The notes: generated from the letters alone by a model not told the origin. DNA of 64,000 nucleotides from Caldicellulosiruptor acetigenus (GCF_026914305.1 NZ_CP113866.1:1801501-1865500); one strand, 5' to 3'. Counted from the first letter of the stretch, positions 29,089 to 38,058 are shown. Translations and numbers: made by a program.

Positions 29089-30927
29089 CTATATTTTATG
29101 AACAAACACTGGCAACTCTAAAGGAAGTTTGATAATAACCTTTGTGCCTTTCTGAAAAGAACTTTCAATATAAAACTCAGCATTGTCGTTGTAGTACAGC
29201 ATTAATCTTCTGTAAACGTTTTTAAGCCCAATACTTTTATCATACAATGGATTGTTAAGATTAGCATAAAGCTCCTCAAGCTTTTTCTTGTCCATCCCTA
29301 TGCCATTGTCAGAAACTTCTATCATTAACTTTACACCCTCTTTTTTTACCCTAACCGTTACTCTGCCACTGTCTTCTTTTTCCTCTATACCATGTATACA
29401 TGCATTTTCAACAAGCGGCTGAATTGTCATCTTAGGAATTAAACAGTTTTTAGCATCTTCTTCTACAAAAATTTCATATGTCAACTTTTCACCAAATCTG
29501 TATTGCTGTATTTTCAAAAAATCTTCTACAAAATTGATTTCTTCCTGAACTGTGGTTATATCATTTCCCCAATAAATAAGCCTCCTTAAAGTCCTTGTCA
29601 AGTACTTAATTATCTCAGCTGTCTCCAGTTCATTCTTTAAAACAGAACGCATTCTTATAGAATCCAGTGTGTTGAAAAGGAAATGCGGATTTATTTGACT
29701 TTGCAAAGCATTTATCTCTGCCTGTTTCTTTTCCACTTCAAGTGTCTTCTTTTGAATTTCAGAAAGCATTTCCTTCTCTATTAGTTCCTTGAGTCTTACA
29801 GTCATATTGTTAAATTCCCTGATTAGGCTGCCAATCTCATCATTCCCTTCCCTGCATGTCAGAATCTCGAAGCGCTGCTTTTTCACCTTTCTTATGTGTC
29901 TTTCCAAAAGCTCTAATCTATTTGATAAGGAAGTAGTTATAACCCTTATCAAAAAGGTTGCAAATATCAAGCTTAAAAGCGAAATAAGTAATATAAACTC
30001 GATAGCCCTGTATATTTCTCCCATCATATACGAGCGTGAAAATACTCCTACCAGTTTCCAGCCACTCAAAAGAGTTATATCCAGATTATTTACAAATACA
30101 TACGACCCTTTTGGCACAAATTTACTCGTTTCAAACTTTACAAACGGCTTGGTGAAGATTAGATTATTGTATGTATGGGCTGCAATTATTCTGTTGCTGC
30201 TGTCCAGCAAGTAAATCTCTCCGCCAAATACCTCAAAATTTATGGAATTGAAAAAGCTTGAAAGATAAATGTCAATTTTAGCTATTTTGGTATATTTGCT
30301 ATTGTTCCCTGTTGACGTACTTCTTTGCTCGTATTGATTGAGATTTCTTAACAGCGACACATATCCTTCTTCTCCATTTACTCCACTGTCGCTGGTTGGT
30401 ATTACAACTATCCCCTGCGGATTATTAATTACTTTATCATACCATTCCTTAACTTCTTGAATATTTAGTTTTCTATAACCGTCACTGTTCAAAATTGTGG
30501 AATTGTTTGTATATATTGTAACGCGAGCAATATTTGAATACACATTTCTACCCTGATATATCCTATTTCTCAGATATTGAACATAATTAGAGTAAAAATC
30601 ATCCATACCATGGTAATCAATGTCAAGCATATCGTTAAGTAAATCATCGGTATACAATGTATTTGAGTACAATATAGCTTCATCAATAACCCTTTTCACA
30701 TTTGTATTTAAGATATTAAATGCACTTTTTATCTGATTTATTTTCTGCTGCTGAAGATTCTTTACAATGAAAATGGTAAAAATAAAATGGCTCACTATTG
30801 TGGGGATTAAAACACAGAGGATATATACAAGAAGCAGCTTTTTTCTGACAGAAAGATTATCTAATTTATCAAGCAGCCTTTCTTTTGAGAATTTAAAAAA
30901 TTTTTTTAGCACTTTGTTCCACCACAA
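29089..30927 (-). CDS. YesM-type sensor histidine kinase
   Basis: Membrane sensor of 612 residues: helix one at about 28-52, an extracellular Cache-like domain (about 53-300), helix two at about 305-330, HAMP, then a His_kinase domain with the phospho-acceptor His in SQINPHFLFNTLDSIRMR and an HATPase with NACIHGIEE and DNGIGMDKKKLEEL. Start is a TTG with AGGAG nine bases upstream. It is preceded by a weak promoter and by the terminator of the permease operon, and followed by its response regulator. The ligand is unknown; a xylan-derived sugar acid or oligosaccharide is an inference from context. Confidence 0.9.
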   Translation of the reverse strand: MWWNKVLKKFFKFSKERLLDKLDNLSVRKKLLLVYILCVLIPTIVSHFIFTIFIVKNLQQQKINQIKSAFNILNTNVKRVIDEAILYSNTLYTDDLLNDMLDIDYHGMDDFYSNYVQYLRNRIYQGRNVYSNIARVTIYTNNSTILNSDGYRKLNIQEVKEWYDKVINNPQGIVVIPTSDSGVNGEEGYVSLLRNLNQYEQRSTSTGNNSKYTKIAKIDIYLSSFFNSINFEVFGGEIYLLDSSNRIIAAHTYNNLIFTKPFVKFETSKFVPKGSYVFVNNLDITLLSGWKLVGVFSRSYMMGEIYRAIEFILLISLLSLIFATFLIRVITTSLSNRLELLERHIRKVKKQRFEILTCREGNDEIGSLIREFNNMTVRLKELIEKEMLSEIQKKTLEVEKKQAEINALQSQINPHFLFNTLDSIRMRSVLKNELETAEIIKYLTRTLRRLIYWGNDITTVQEEINFVEDFLKIQQYRFGEKLTYEIFVEEDAKNCLIPKMTIQPLVENACIHGIEEKEDSGRVTVRVKKEGVKLMIEVSDNGIGMDKKKLEELYANLNNPLYDKSIGLKNVYRRLMLYYNDNAEFYIESSFQKGTKVIIKLPLELPVFVHKI

Positions 30928-30948
30928 GCTTTATATCTCCTAAGTTTA

Positions 30949-30976
30949 ATTATATCATAATACGCAATAATATTAA
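30949..30976 (-). promoter_or_regulatory. possible promoter of the two-component system
   Basis: TTAATA, 16 bases, TATAAT on the minus strand. The -10 is perfect and the -35 poor, consistent with activator dependence or low expression. Confidence 0.45.
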
Positions 30977-30993
30977 CTGTATTTATTTACCCA

Positions 30994-31029
30994 TAAAAAA
31001 TAAATCAAAGTGGGCGAAAATCACCCACT
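30994..31029 (-). terminator. terminator of the LplB/LplC permease genes
   Basis: AGTGGGTGA / TCGCCCACT hairpin (nine pairs with one G-T) followed on the minus strand by TTGATTTATTTTTT. Confidence 0.8.
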
Positions 31030-31043
31030 CCAAACAATTTCAA

Positions 31044-31952
31044 TTATTCTCCTTTCACACTGCCAAGAGTAAGACCCTTTACAAAATATCTCTGTAAGAA
31101 TGGATATACCATAATAATCGGAGCTGTTGCAACAATTGTCATACTTGCTCTTACTGAGTTTGGAGTAACCTGCTGAGTTTCAGCCATTGCTCCCATTTGA
31201 TAGTCAGGATTTCTTCCAACCTGCATGCTTACAGATGCCAGAATTTTTTGAAGCTCATACTGAAGGGTACTCAGGTCAGGTCTTTGTGAGTTAAAGATAT
31301 ATACATCAAACCACGAATTCCAATGTCCAACGCCTATAAAGAGTGCTATTGTCGCAACTGCTGGCAGGGTAAGTGGAAAGATTATCTGCCACAAAATTCT
31401 AAATTCACTTGCTCCATCAATCTTAGCAGATTCAATCAAACTTGAAGGAAGCGACTCTATATAGCTTCTGACCACAACAACATTAAACATTCCTAAAAGT
31501 GCTGGTACAATATAAACCCAAAATGTGTTTAAAAGTCCGAGCGACCTATACAATAAGTAGGTTGGAATTAAACCTGCTCCAAAATACATAGTCAAAACCA
31601 TTATTGCAGAAAACGGACGTCTTAACACAAAATCTTTTCTTGACAGAGGATAAGCAACAAACATTGTACAAATAATACCCAAGACTGTACCAAGAACTGT
31701 TCTTGCAACAGATACTAAAGCTGCATTATAAATCTGTGGATTACTAACAATAATTTCGTAATTCTTCAAAGTCCATTTTCTTGGCCAGATATAAATCCCA
31801 CCACGAACTGTGTCAAGAGCATCATTAAACGAAATTGCAAGAACGTTCAAGAAAGGATATAAAGTAACAATACCCACAAAAATCAGACTTATATAAACAA
31901 CCAAGTCAACGATAATATCCTCGGCTGTTTTTTTCTTAAACATCTCAAACAT
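31044..31952 (-). CDS. sugar ABC transporter permease, LplC/YtcP type
   Basis: Inner-membrane permease (302 residues, six predicted helices) of the CUT1 carbohydrate family. The EAA-loop region is ESAKIDGASEFRILWQIIFP near residue 185, and LYPFLNVLAISFND near the start is typical of LplC-like proteins. An in-frame ATG three codons in (31943) is better spaced from AGGAGG and could be the true start. It is the last gene before the terminator. No ATPase gene is present, so a shared MsmK-type ATPase encoded elsewhere must energise transport. Confidence 0.9.
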   Translation of the reverse strand: MFEMFKKKTAEDIIVDLVVYISLIFVGIVTLYPFLNVLAISFNDALDTVRGGIYIWPRKWTLKNYEIIVSNPQIYNAALVSVARTVLGTVLGIICTMFVAYPLSRKDFVLRRPFSAIMVLTMYFGAGLIPTYLLYRSLGLLNTFWVYIVPALLGMFNVVVVRSYIESLPSSLIESAKIDGASEFRILWQIIFPLTLPAVATIALFIGVGHWNSWFDVYIFNSQRPDLSTLQYELQKILASVSMQVGRNPDYQMGAMAETQQVTPNSVRASMTIVATAPIIMVYPFLQRYFVKGLTLGSVKGE

Positions 31953-31994
31953 TCCCTCCTGTTTATATAGTTGAAAAACCTTGCCAAGACTTTA

Positions 31995-32933
31995 CTATAC
32001 CACAGTGGATGCATTCAATTTTGCAGCAACCTTATTTGCAAACAAAACAAGCAAAATACTTACAACGCTCTTGAACATACCAGCAGCTGTAGCATATGAA
32101 TATCTGTACATTGTAATACCATAGTCAAGAACGTATGTGTCAAGAATTTGAGAGTAATCCTGAACAAGCGGGTTTCTGAGCAAAAGAACCTGTTCAAAAC
32201 CAGCATTCAAGAGCCAACCAACGTTGAGAATAAGAAGCATGCTAATTGTTGGTGCAATCCCTGGCAGTGTTACATACCTTATCTTTTGCAATCTTCCACA
32301 ACCATCCACACTTGCAGCATCATAAAGTTCCGGGTCAATACTTGTCATTGCAGCCAAATACACTATAGCATTCCATCCTGTTTCCTTCCAAACATTCGAG
32401 AGAGCCAATATCCACCAGAAATAATGTCCTTCGCCCATCCAAACAATTGGCTGTTTTATTATCTTAAGTGACATTAAAATTTGATTGAGTATACCTGACT
32501 CAGGTGAAAGCACACTTATAACTATACTCGCCGCCACAACCCAAGAAACAAAGTGAGGAAGATATGAAATTGTTTGAATGGTTCTTTTAAATAACATATT
32601 CTTAACTTCGTTTAGCATCAACGCAAGTAAGATAGCTGCTGCAAAGGACGTAACAAGCTTTAAAAAGCTTATAACAATTGTATTTCTCATAGCAAGCCAA
32701 AAACCAGAGTCACTAAACAAATCTTTAAACTGTTGCAATCCTACCCATTCTGAACCCCACACACCCTGGAAAGGCCTGTATTCTTTAAATGCAATGACCC
32801 ACCACCAAAGAGGTATGTAGTGAAACAGTATAACATAAAGTACAAACGGGAATATCATCAAAACTAATTCTTTTTGTTCCTTTACTTTTTGCCAAAAAGT
32901 TTTTTTCGAGTCGGTGTAATATACTGCGTCCAA
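31995..32933 (-). CDS. sugar ABC transporter permease, LplB/YteP type
   Basis: Partner permease of 312 residues and six helices. EAA loop: YDAASVDGCGRLQKIRYVTLP near residue 220 (motif core DAASVDGCGRLQKI). The N-terminus LMIFPFVLYVILFHYIPLWW is typical of LplB. The start is TTG with GGAGG eight bases upstream. It is separated from the upstream binding-protein gene by a strong hairpin, which would lower its expression relative to the binding protein. Confidence 0.9.
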   Translation of the reverse strand: MDAVYYTDSKKTFWQKVKEQKELVLMIFPFVLYVILFHYIPLWWWVIAFKEYRPFQGVWGSEWVGLQQFKDLFSDSGFWLAMRNTIVISFLKLVTSFAAAILLALMLNEVKNMLFKRTIQTISYLPHFVSWVVAASIVISVLSPESGILNQILMSLKIIKQPIVWMGEGHYFWWILALSNVWKETGWNAIVYLAAMTSIDPELYDAASVDGCGRLQKIRYVTLPGIAPTISMLLILNVGWLLNAGFEQVLLLRNPLVQDYSQILDTYVLDYGITMYRYSYATAAGMFKSVVSILLVLFANKVAAKLNASTVV

Positions 32934-33009
32934 AGCAATTACCTCCTTTGAAAACTTTCATTCCTCTATATTGTAAGTACCCATTAAAAGCAGTGTTAAA
33001 CCACATAAA

Positions 33010-33059
33010 AACAAAAATTTTATATAAGGGAAGAGGTAACTTCTTTACCTCTTCCCTTA
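33010..33059 (-). terminator. hairpin between binding-protein gene and permease genes
   Basis: Perfect 15-base stem TAAGGGAAGAGGTAA / TTACCTCTTCCCTTA with a five-base loop; the minus-strand tail TATAAAATTTTTG is T-rich. As no promoter is evident before the permeases, it may act as a partial terminator or an RNA-stabilising 3' structure. Confidence 0.75.
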
Positions 33060-33076
33060 TCCATTTTTACACAATA

Positions 33077-34753
33077 TTACTTAACTTTGATTCCGTACCA
33101 ATCAGCCATTCTCTGTCTCATTTGCTCTGTATAGAATTCTTCAATTGGCTTTGTATTTATCTTTGCTCTAACCTCTGCCTTGTACTTGTTCCACACCTCA
33201 TCATATTTGCCTTTTGGAGCCATTATAAGCATTGGTATATACTTTCTTGCAAGGTCGTTAGCAATATTGAGTGGTACCTGGATTTCTTTTTGCTTTTCTG
33301 GTGGAATGTTAATTTCCCAAGCATATCCCCAAGGTGGAGATTCAGGTTCATCTGCAAATGGTGGTTCAACAAATGTCTTTGCTTTATAAGCATCAAGGAC
33401 TTTCTTCTGTGCAGGTGCCCATTGCATGTATGCAATGTCCGGGTCAAGTTCAGGTTTTACATAGTTACCATCTGGAAGTTTCAGCTGCCATCTTGGCCAA
33501 ATGTTCCAGTAGCCAAGCCCTTCCTGTTTCTGATAAACAGGGTCTCTTGCTTTGTCAATCATAGCTTGAGTTCTGTACATCTTGCCTTTCTTATCAACAA
33601 GATAGTCCCTTCCTTTAATACCCCAGAACATGAGCTTTTGCACTTCTGGATTCAACATCTGGTCTAAGAACTGGAACGCTCTTACAGGGTCTTTACATTT
33701 TTTAGTAATACTTACTCCATCTCGAGTTCCGATTGACTGAAGCATGACATATCTTGATTTTTTAACTCCTTTGAATACAATACCAAACGGAACAAGGATT
33801 CTATCGTCTTCATTGTTCTTTCTTAAGGTATTGAATGCAGTGTTAAAATGCCATGACCTTCCCCAGCTTGTTACAACTCTACCTTGAGCAACTTTCGCTG
33901 CCCATTGGTCATATGTTTGAACAAAAGCTTCTTTATCAAAAAGACCTTCATTCCACAGAGCATTTAGCGCCTTGTATGCTTTATACATTCCTATTCCCGC
34001 CGGGTCATAGCTTGCTTTATATGTTTTTGGATCAACTTGTACAGTATCTGCAACCAAACCATTCAAACCTGTTGCTGGGTCCTGAATTACATAAAATCTT
34101 GCACCCTCTGTAATTGCTGACATACCTATTACAGGCATACCTTTATACTTTGGATATTTCTTGACATAGTTTCTTATCATTGGTACTAAATCTTCCCAGT
34201 ACTTTAACCTTGGCCAGTTATTCTTTTGCAGCATGTCAATCATAACATAGAGACCTTCACCGCTTGCACTCGGTGAAACTTCACCTCTTGTGTAGCTCAA
34301 GAAGTAAATGTGTCCATCTGCCTGGCGCAATTTTTTCAAATCAGCAGATGAATAAGCCTTCTTTGTCCACTGACCATATTTTTCAATATAATTGTCCAGA
34401 GGAACCAATGCCTTGTTCTGAATAAACTGTTTGTGCTCACCGCTACCATACACAAGGTCTGGCAAGTCTCCAGATGCAAGCATAAGTGATATTTTTGTTG
34501 CCTGGTCCATTCCTACAAAGTGTTCGATTTTTAGTCTCACACCTGTCTTTTTAGTAATTTCCTGACCAATAGCAGTGCTAAAGATATCTGGGTGATATTG
34601 TACTGTTGCATCTGCACTAAACATTGTAAATGTTACAATCTTTTTTGATGCACCTTCAACCTTCTGGGAAGATACAGGTACAATCCCACCCAGCACTGCA
34701 GAGATAATGAAAACAAGCGCTACCACAATAGAGATTTTTCTTATAAATTTCAA
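33077..34753 (-). CDS. extracellular solute-binding protein, LplA-like (copy 1)
   Basis: Large sugar-binding protein of 558 residues. N-terminal signal peptide MKFIRKISIVVALVFIISAV with a type I-like site VEGA-SKK; no lipobox Cys. The mature part has TGVRLKIEHFVGMDQATKISLMLASGDLPDLVYG (core LMLASGDLPDL), typical of family 1 LplA-type binding proteins. It is clearly paralogous to the 36.1-37.8 kb protein along its full length. Start is TTG with GGGGAGG upstream. It is directly followed by the LplB and LplC permeases and is probably their binding protein. Confidence 0.9.
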   Translation of the reverse strand: MKFIRKISIVVALVFIISAVLGGIVPVSSQKVEGASKKIVTFTMFSADATVQYHPDIFSTAIGQEITKKTGVRLKIEHFVGMDQATKISLMLASGDLPDLVYGSGEHKQFIQNKALVPLDNYIEKYGQWTKKAYSSADLKKLRQADGHIYFLSYTRGEVSPSASGEGLYVMIDMLQKNNWPRLKYWEDLVPMIRNYVKKYPKYKGMPVIGMSAITEGARFYVIQDPATGLNGLVADTVQVDPKTYKASYDPAGIGMYKAYKALNALWNEGLFDKEAFVQTYDQWAAKVAQGRVVTSWGRSWHFNTAFNTLRKNNEDDRILVPFGIVFKGVKKSRYVMLQSIGTRDGVSITKKCKDPVRAFQFLDQMLNPEVQKLMFWGIKGRDYLVDKKGKMYRTQAMIDKARDPVYQKQEGLGYWNIWPRWQLKLPDGNYVKPELDPDIAYMQWAPAQKKVLDAYKAKTFVEPPFADEPESPPWGYAWEINIPPEKQKEIQVPLNIANDLARKYIPMLIMAPKGKYDEVWNKYKAEVRAKINTKPIEEFYTEQMRQRMADWYGIKVK

Positions 34754-34816
34754 ATTTACACGCCTCCCCTCCTTGAATTTTTATTTAGGATGAACAATTA
34801 TCATCCTCTACTGTTC

Positions 34817-34880
34817 ATTTTACATAGTATTTAGATAAAAACAACCCTTAAAATCTAACATATTTCCCCCATAAAATTGA
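34817..34880 (-). promoter_or_regulatory. promoter and shared activator-type box of binding-protein copy 1
   Basis: TTGTTT, 16 bases, TAAAAT, preceded by AGGGTT overlapping the -35 and by TCAATTTTATGGGGGAAA further upstream. The same blocks in the same order and nearly the same spacing occur at 37835-37899 before copy 2. Shared blocks outside the -35/-10 suggest a common regulator, plausibly the AraC-type response regulator at 27.5-29.1 kb. Confidence 0.65.
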
Positions 34881-34892
34881 TATGTCAAAAAA

Positions 34893-35978
34893 CTATATTT
34901 TCCCAAATTCTTGAACAGCCCACATATATATTTTGATATTCTCAAGAGGAGTACCTGAAGCAACAGAACCTGCAGGTGTCTCGATAAAGTTTCCATCCTC
35001 TTTTAAAACTTGCATATCCCTCTTTACATATTCAATAATTTCCTCTGCGCTTCCGTTTCTCAATACAAATGGTGGCATCTGGCCATAAATCAACGCATGT
35101 GGCATGAGCTTTCTTATCGTAGCAGGGTGAATTTCAGGTCCAAAATTAACGCTGTTTACTCCAAGTTCATTTAAAATAGGAATTAGGTGCTGCATATTGC
35201 TATCTGAATGTTGATAGCGCGTATCTTCTTTTCTTGGTGCGAAGTTTTTAAACAAACTCTCCAAAATAGGTGCACAGTACCTTTCATAAAGCTTGGGAGA
35301 AAACAAAAAGCAGTTATCATCATTAATTGCAATTCCGTTATATTCAACTTCACAATAACCTCTTAAATTTTTTATATACTCCACAAGTTTTTCCTTTAAT
35401 ATTTTAAAAAACTCATCCACAAGCTCTGGTTCATCCATTAGTAGCATACAAAGATTTGTTGTCCCTAATAAACTTGTTGCAATTGTAGCAGGTCCTCTTG
35501 TCATATGTCCCCATATTAGTTTCTTGCCAGTTAGATTCTCGTAATCTTCTTTTTCCTTCAAAAGTTCAGGTGTAACCACTTTTTTTACATCAATCTTCTC
35601 CATCTTTTCTATAAAACTTTTTACCTCATCTAAACTTTCAATTGCCGGCTCAAGCCAAGGCGTTCCACCTTCTGATATCACAACCTTTGAACCCATTATA
35701 ACCTCAAATCTTGTTGGCTCTGGAGGGTCAAGCTCTTCTTCTGAATAAAACTTTCTTCCAAGCTCTTTTTCCAAAATATCATTAGCTTTTTTATGAATTT
35801 GAAGCCTGTATGATTTGTCAGAGTAATAATCAACTGTTGAAAAAGGACCAACCAGCTCAAACAAAAAATGGTCGTCAAGCCAAAAGTGTATAGGAATCCT
35901 TGTCTTTTTGTCAAAATTCAACCGACAAAAATCATTTTCTTCCCAGAATTTTTTTACATCAAATTTAGATAAGTCCAC
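34893..35978 (-). CDS. uroporphyrinogen decarboxylase/methyltransferase (UroD) superfamily protein, function unknown
   Basis: Cytosolic TIM-barrel protein of 361 residues in the UroD/MtaA/CmuA superfamily. Recognisable are HFWLDDHFLFELVG near the start, the central WGHMTRGPATIATSLLG, AINDDNCFLFSP and YQHSDSNMQHLIPILNELGV followed by VNFGPEIHP. The methyltransferase zinc motif HxC...C is not intact: the His is kept but HSD replaces HxC. It has GTG start with AAGGAGGAGGG upstream and sits between two sugar-binding-protein genes in a uronic acid locus, not in a haem or methanogenesis cluster. I do not know its reaction; see the findings for a hypothesis. Confidence 0.75.
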   Translation of the reverse strand: MDLSKFDVKKFWEENDFCRLNFDKKTRIPIHFWLDDHFLFELVGPFSTVDYYSDKSYRLQIHKKANDILEKELGRKFYSEEELDPPEPTRFEVIMGSKVVISEGGTPWLEPAIESLDEVKSFIEKMEKIDVKKVVTPELLKEKEDYENLTGKKLIWGHMTRGPATIATSLLGTTNLCMLLMDEPELVDEFFKILKEKLVEYIKNLRGYCEVEYNGIAINDDNCFLFSPKLYERYCAPILESLFKNFAPRKEDTRYQHSDSNMQHLIPILNELGVNSVNFGPEIHPATIRKLMPHALIYGQMPPFVLRNGSAEEIIEYVKRDMQVLKEDGNFIETPAGSVASGTPLENIKIYMWAVQEFGKI

Positions 35979-36009
35979 AAGAACCCTCCTCCTTTGTTGG
36001 TATTATTTT

Positions 36010-36063
36010 TTATACTACAAAAATTTATAGGGAAGACCTCTAAAATAGGAGGTCTTCCCTATA
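36010..36063 (-). terminator. terminator of binding-protein copy 2
   Basis: Perfect 15-base stem TATAGGGAAGACCTC / GAGGTCTTCCCTATA; minus-strand tail AATTTTTG. Lies right after the stop of the copy 2 gene. Confidence 0.85.
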
Positions 36064-36089
36064 AAATATACCACAATTTTATTCCAAGT

Positions 36090-37760
36090 TTAGTTCCAAT
36101 TCTTTACTCTCCAGCGAATCATCTCTGTCTTGAACTGCTCATACACTTTGTAATTTGTCTTTTCAAATGCCTGAACATATTCTTTCCATATTCTTTCAAA
36201 GTCAGCATCTGTTTTAGCCATTACAAGCTGCGGCAGATATTTTCTCTGAACTTCACTCATCTTCTGTGTCGCAATGGTTACTTGTGTCTTGTCAGCAGGA
36301 ATATTGATTTCCCATGCAAATCCATAAGGTGTTTCAAGTGGTGGGTCTGTAAATGGAGGTTGCATGAAATATTTAGCTTTGTAAGCATCAAGAACTTTCT
36401 TCTCAGCTGGTGTAAAGTTCTTGTATACATACTCTGGATCAAATCCTGGCTCTCTGTAATTTCCATCCTGCAGCTTCAAATATGCATGCGGGAATACCCA
36501 CCAGTATCCAAGCCCTTGTTTCTTTCTGTAAACAGAATCTTCTCTCTGTTTTTTCTGTTTGTCTGTTAGGTACATTTTTCCGTTTTTGTCTACACTGTAA
36601 TCAACACCTTTTATTCCCCAGTACATAAGTTTTTGAGCTTCTAAAGAGCACAGAGTATCAAGGAACTTAAATGCTGTGACAGGGTCTTTACACTTCTTTG
36701 TTATGCTAATACCATCTCTTGCGCCAATTGGCTGAATCATAAGATATCTTGCTCTTTGAACACCTTTGTAGACAACCGGGAAGGATATATGCATTCTATT
36801 GTATTTCTTTGCATTTTTCAAAGAAGCCTCTGCATCATACCCAAATTGCCACCACTGGTCATAGAATCCTACAACCCTACCCTGAGCAATCTTGGAAAGA
36901 TATGTGTCATAGTTTTGAACAAAAACTTCTTTGTCGATAAGTCCCTCTTTCCACATCTTATTCAAATCTTTGTAATATCTCTTTGAACCTCCCATTGTTG
37001 CATAAACTTTTGCTTCATATGTCTTTGGGTCAACAATCACATCACCATCATTTTGATATCCCATCAAATATGAAGGTGGATTTGTTAGTGTGAAGAATCT
37101 CCAGCTTTCAGTAATGAATGTAAATCCAATAGTTGGCTTTCCTTCTATTGTTGGGTTTTTCTTTACATAATCTCTAATGAGCTGCTGATAGTCCTCCCAA
37201 TACCTTACCTTTGGCCACTTTGCTTTTTCAAGAAGGTCAATTGGTAGCCAGAACCCATCTGGTTTGAGGTCTGGTGTTATTTCGTTTCTGTACGGTGATA
37301 AGAAATAAATTTTTCCATCTTTTTGTCTTAGCCTCTTCAAATCTTTTGCACTGTAAATTTGTTTGCAATATTTTCCGTATTTTTGAATATAGTTATCAAG
37401 TGGTACTAAAACACCTGCTTCAATCAATTTTCCATGTTCCTGGTGCCCGTGAATCAAATCTGGCAAATCACCAGATGCCAACATAAGACCAATCTTTGTT
37501 GCCTCATCCTGTCCCGCTAAGTATTCGATTTTAAGCTTTACACCTGTGAGCTTTGTAATCTCTTTACCGATTGGCGTGCTAAACAGGTCTGGATGAGGGT
37601 CTGCATTTGAATCTCCATAGAAAAATGTCAATGTCTTTACGGGTTGATTGCTTGAAGCCGCTTTCACAGAATCAGATTTTAAACTTGGGAATGTAACAAG
37701 ACTTGAAAAAATGAACACAAAACAGACAAACCAAGCAAAAGATTTTAATTTTTTTGACAT
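36090..37760 (-). CDS. extracellular solute-binding protein, LplA-like (copy 2)
   Basis: Binding protein of 556 residues, paralogue of copy 1: both share DLFSTPIGKEITK-type, LMLASGDLPDL, LVPLDNYI, SITKKCKDP and WEINIP segments in order. Signal peptide MSKKLKSFAWFVCFVFIFSS with type I-like site VKAA-SSN; no lipobox. It has GGAGGG before the ATG and its own promoter and terminator, so it is a stand-alone transcript without permeases. It probably uses the LplB/LplC pair of copy 1 with a different ligand range, or another transporter. Confidence 0.9.
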   Translation of the reverse strand: MSKKLKSFAWFVCFVFIFSSLVTFPSLKSDSVKAASSNQPVKTLTFFYGDSNADPHPDLFSTPIGKEITKLTGVKLKIEYLAGQDEATKIGLMLASGDLPDLIHGHQEHGKLIEAGVLVPLDNYIQKYGKYCKQIYSAKDLKRLRQKDGKIYFLSPYRNEITPDLKPDGFWLPIDLLEKAKWPKVRYWEDYQQLIRDYVKKNPTIEGKPTIGFTFITESWRFFTLTNPPSYLMGYQNDGDVIVDPKTYEAKVYATMGGSKRYYKDLNKMWKEGLIDKEVFVQNYDTYLSKIAQGRVVGFYDQWWQFGYDAEASLKNAKKYNRMHISFPVVYKGVQRARYLMIQPIGARDGISITKKCKDPVTAFKFLDTLCSLEAQKLMYWGIKGVDYSVDKNGKMYLTDKQKKQREDSVYRKKQGLGYWWVFPHAYLKLQDGNYREPGFDPEYVYKNFTPAEKKVLDAYKAKYFMQPPFTDPPLETPYGFAWEINIPADKTQVTIATQKMSEVQRKYLPQLVMAKTDADFERIWKEYVQAFEKTNYKVYEQFKTEMIRWRVKNWN

Positions 37761-37834
37761 ACCAAACCCTCCTCACTGTATATTTTGACATTTCCAAGGG
37801 CAAAAAGACTTTAAAAATTGTGAATCTGAAATAA

Positions 37835-37899
37835 ATTATAACTATAAATTGTAGAAATGTAACCCTGAAAAATTTTATATTTTTCCCCCGCAAAATTGA
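37835..37899 (-). promoter_or_regulatory. promoter and shared activator-type box of binding-protein copy 2
   Basis: TTACAT, 16 bases, TATAAT, with AGGGTT overlapping the -35 and TCAATTTTGCGGGGGAAA upstream, matching the block order before copy 1. The rest of the roughly 300-base spacer to hisC is AT-rich with no other feature I can name except the hisC promoter. Confidence 0.65.
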
Positions 37900-37996
37900 C
37901 TTTTTTTAAATCCTGATAAATCTAAAAGTTTATAATTAATCCACAAACATTTCTGCTAAACTAAATCCACTCTATTTTTTGCTCATTACTTTTTTC

Positions 37997-38026
37997 TTGA
38001 CAAGTCCTAAGAGTTGATAATAAAAT
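37997..38026 (+). promoter_or_regulatory. promoter of the hisC-aroF-tyrA-aroA operon
   Basis: TTGACA, 18 bases, TAAAAT, about 30 bases before the hisC start. The short leader has no visible attenuator or T-box. Confidence 0.7.
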
Positions 38027-38058
38027 TATTGAAAATCGTAAATTAGGGGTGTGCTAAT

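Noticed and set aside
32948-33667. Plus-strand 239-codon open frame
   Set aside because: Antisense shadow of binding-protein copy 1, with no ribosome site and no recognisable protein.
34893-35978. Calling the UroD-like gene hemE
   Set aside because: No haem genes adjoin it, it sits in a sugar operon, and the family motifs differ from true uroporphyrinogen decarboxylase.
35994-36569. Plus-strand 191-codon open frame
   Set aside because: Antisense to the end of binding-protein copy 2 and its terminator; low-complexity hydrophobic translation.
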